Positions 63,311 through 64,000 of a stretch of 64,000 bases of DNA are shown piece by piece. Under the pieces are notes generated by a model. The model was not told where the DNA came from. It was given only the letters and a program-made list of their open reading frames with translations, and made no database searches. The stretch comes from Alicyclobacillus fastidiosus. GTDB lineage: Bacteria > Bacillota > Bacilli > Alicyclobacillales > Alicyclobacillaceae. The position numbers and the translations under genes are program-made. The stretch's first letter is position 1; each line of letters begins with the position of its first letter. The stretch lies in the NCBI RefSeq assembly GCF_026651875.1, contig NZ_CP104067.1, positions 1,364,001 to 1,428,000 of the forward strand, in the 5' to 3' direction.

Positions 63311-64000
63311 ATGCGCGAGTCTAGAATTGGAGATGCGATTGCAGCACGGTGGGGTTGGTTGGTGCTGGTGTGTATCGGTGTGTCGTATCTACTGGTGTTC
63401 ACACAGCGTACCGGGCCCGGCGTTATCTCCGACCAGCTTCAGGCGGAATTCCATATTTCTGCGGCGGTTTTGGGTTCGATTACGAGCGTTCAATATCTCT
63501 TGTACATGCTGTTGCAAATTCCCATCGGACTATACGGAGACAAGTCAGGGCCGGAGCGGATGCTCGTGATGGGCGTGCTTTGCGATGGCGTTGGAACCCT
63601 TGTCTTTTCATCCGCCCACAGTTTTGATTGGCTGCTTGTAGGTCGGGCAATCATTGGATTAGGGGATTCCTTAATCTGGGTAAACATCGTACTTATCCTC
63701 GCCAAATGGTTTGCTAAGGGACGGTTTGCGGCGGTTTTGGCCGTCGTCAATACGGCAGGTAACCTCGGTGCCTTGGTGACCAGTATTCCACTTGCAGCAT
63801 GGATTGCTGCGGCAGGGTGGCACCTCCCGTTTACTGTGATCGGAATTCTTCTTGTGGTCGCGGGTGTCGTTGATTTTATTGTTCTTATCGGAAGTGGGCC
63901 AGCCCGTGCGGCGGCGATGGAGAAAGCGGGTAACGTGCGGGTTGAACGGATACCCGTGGGGAAAATGCTCGCGGATGTCATCCGGGATCGACTGGCGTGG
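63311..64000 (+). CDS. MFS transporter, N-terminal part (runs off the window)
   Basis: The frame from ATG 63311 (behind GAGGT) stays open to the last base and gives 230 residues with six hydrophobic segments. The MFS hallmark loop between helices 2 and 3 reads GLYGDKSGPERMLVMG, and helix 4 contains GRAIIGLGDSLIWVN. The pattern (GPGVISDQLQAEFHISAAVLG) resembles phthalate/hexuronate or general metabolite transporters of the anion:cation symporter type. Substrate unknown; the 3' part is outside the window. Confidence 0.85.
   Translation, partial: MRESRIGDAIAARWGWLVLVCIGVSYLLVFTQRTGPGVISDQLQAEFHISAAVLGSITSVQYLLYMLLQIPIGLYGDKSGPERMLVMGVLCDGVGTLVFSSAHSFDWLLVGRAIIGLGDSLIWVNIVLILAKWFAKGRFAAVLAVVNTAGNLGALVTSIPLAAWIAAAGWHLPFTVIGILLVVAGVVDFIVLIGSGPARAAAMEKAGNVRVERIPVGKMLADVIRDRLAW

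Noticed and set aside
1..64000. CRISPR arrays, rRNA genes, prophage or secondary-metabolite clusters
   Set aside because: No regularly spaced repeats, rRNA sequence, phage structural genes or synthase-type genes were seen anywhere in the window.

Overview
The window looks like chromosomal DNA of a spore-forming Firmicute of the Bacillales, most likely an Alicyclobacillus-like acidophilic soil bacterium. This is inferred from strong AGGAGG ribosome binding sites with frequent GTG/TTG starts, a Spo0E-type phosphatase, a Gram-positive parE-parC pair, CUT1 sugar transporters without their own ATPase, cre-like sites and lipobox lipoproteins. No rRNA and no complete tRNA gene were found. Genus is an inference.

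Layout. 1-5.8 kb: a PrpR-type sigma-54 activator, a textbook -24/-12 promoter, and a kdgT-like permease followed by a pdxA-like dehydrogenase, i.e. a small sugar-acid operon. 6-8.4 kb: a scar made of a 264-bp sugar-transferase fragment, a decayed ISL3-type transposase, the 3' half of a tRNA-Leu(GAG) and a second tRNA-like remnant. 8.9-14.1 kb: an AraC regulator, a TIM-barrel isomerase and a CUT1 sugar ABC transporter. 14.7-18.4 kb: an IS1182-type element with an IS1634-type element nested in it, both with frameshifted transposases. 18.4-21.5 kb: manC, galU and a 5'-truncated exopolysaccharide sugar transferase whose 3' end is the second copy of the 264-bp repeat. 21.6-23.4 kb: small genes (Spo0E, an ABM-fold protein, a TetR regulator).

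23.6-30.9 kb: a sulfated-substrate module with two formylglycine-type sulfatases, their formylglycine-generating enzyme, a GPH-type sugar symporter and, convergently, an SSS-type sodium:solute symporter with a small membrane partner. 31.5-38.8 kb: an accessory region rich in broken genes (NarK and DinB fragments, a split arylamine N-acetyltransferase, a split lipoprotein, a split PAS-GGDEF diguanylate cyclase), but it also holds a c-di-GMP-I (GEMM) riboswitch in front of a 43-residue membrane peptide. 38.9-41.6 kb: a YjiC-like glycosyltransferase and an APC permease. 42-47.2 kb: a second CUT1 sugar transporter preceded by a consensus cre site, an AraC regulator and a phytanoyl-CoA-dioxygenase-like enzyme. 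47.3-53.5 kb: a DUF1450-like protein, a bicupin and parE-parC. 53.6-59.3 kb: a divergent sugar-acid catabolic locus (long IlvD/Edd dehydratase versus GntR regulator, a TIM-barrel protein and an aldehyde dehydrogenase) with three matching palindromic operator boxes. 59.6-64 kb: 6-phosphogluconate dehydrogenase, a lipoprotein, a MerR-like coiled-coil protein and the start of an MFS transporter.

Taken together the window is mostly carbohydrate and sugar-acid scavenging: two ABC sugar importers, two sugar-acid loci, a desulfation locus and nucleotide-sugar synthesis, with 6-phosphogluconate dehydrogenase feeding the pentose phosphate pathway. Several genes carry single-base frameshifts; whether these are real decay or sequence errors cannot be told from the sequence alone.
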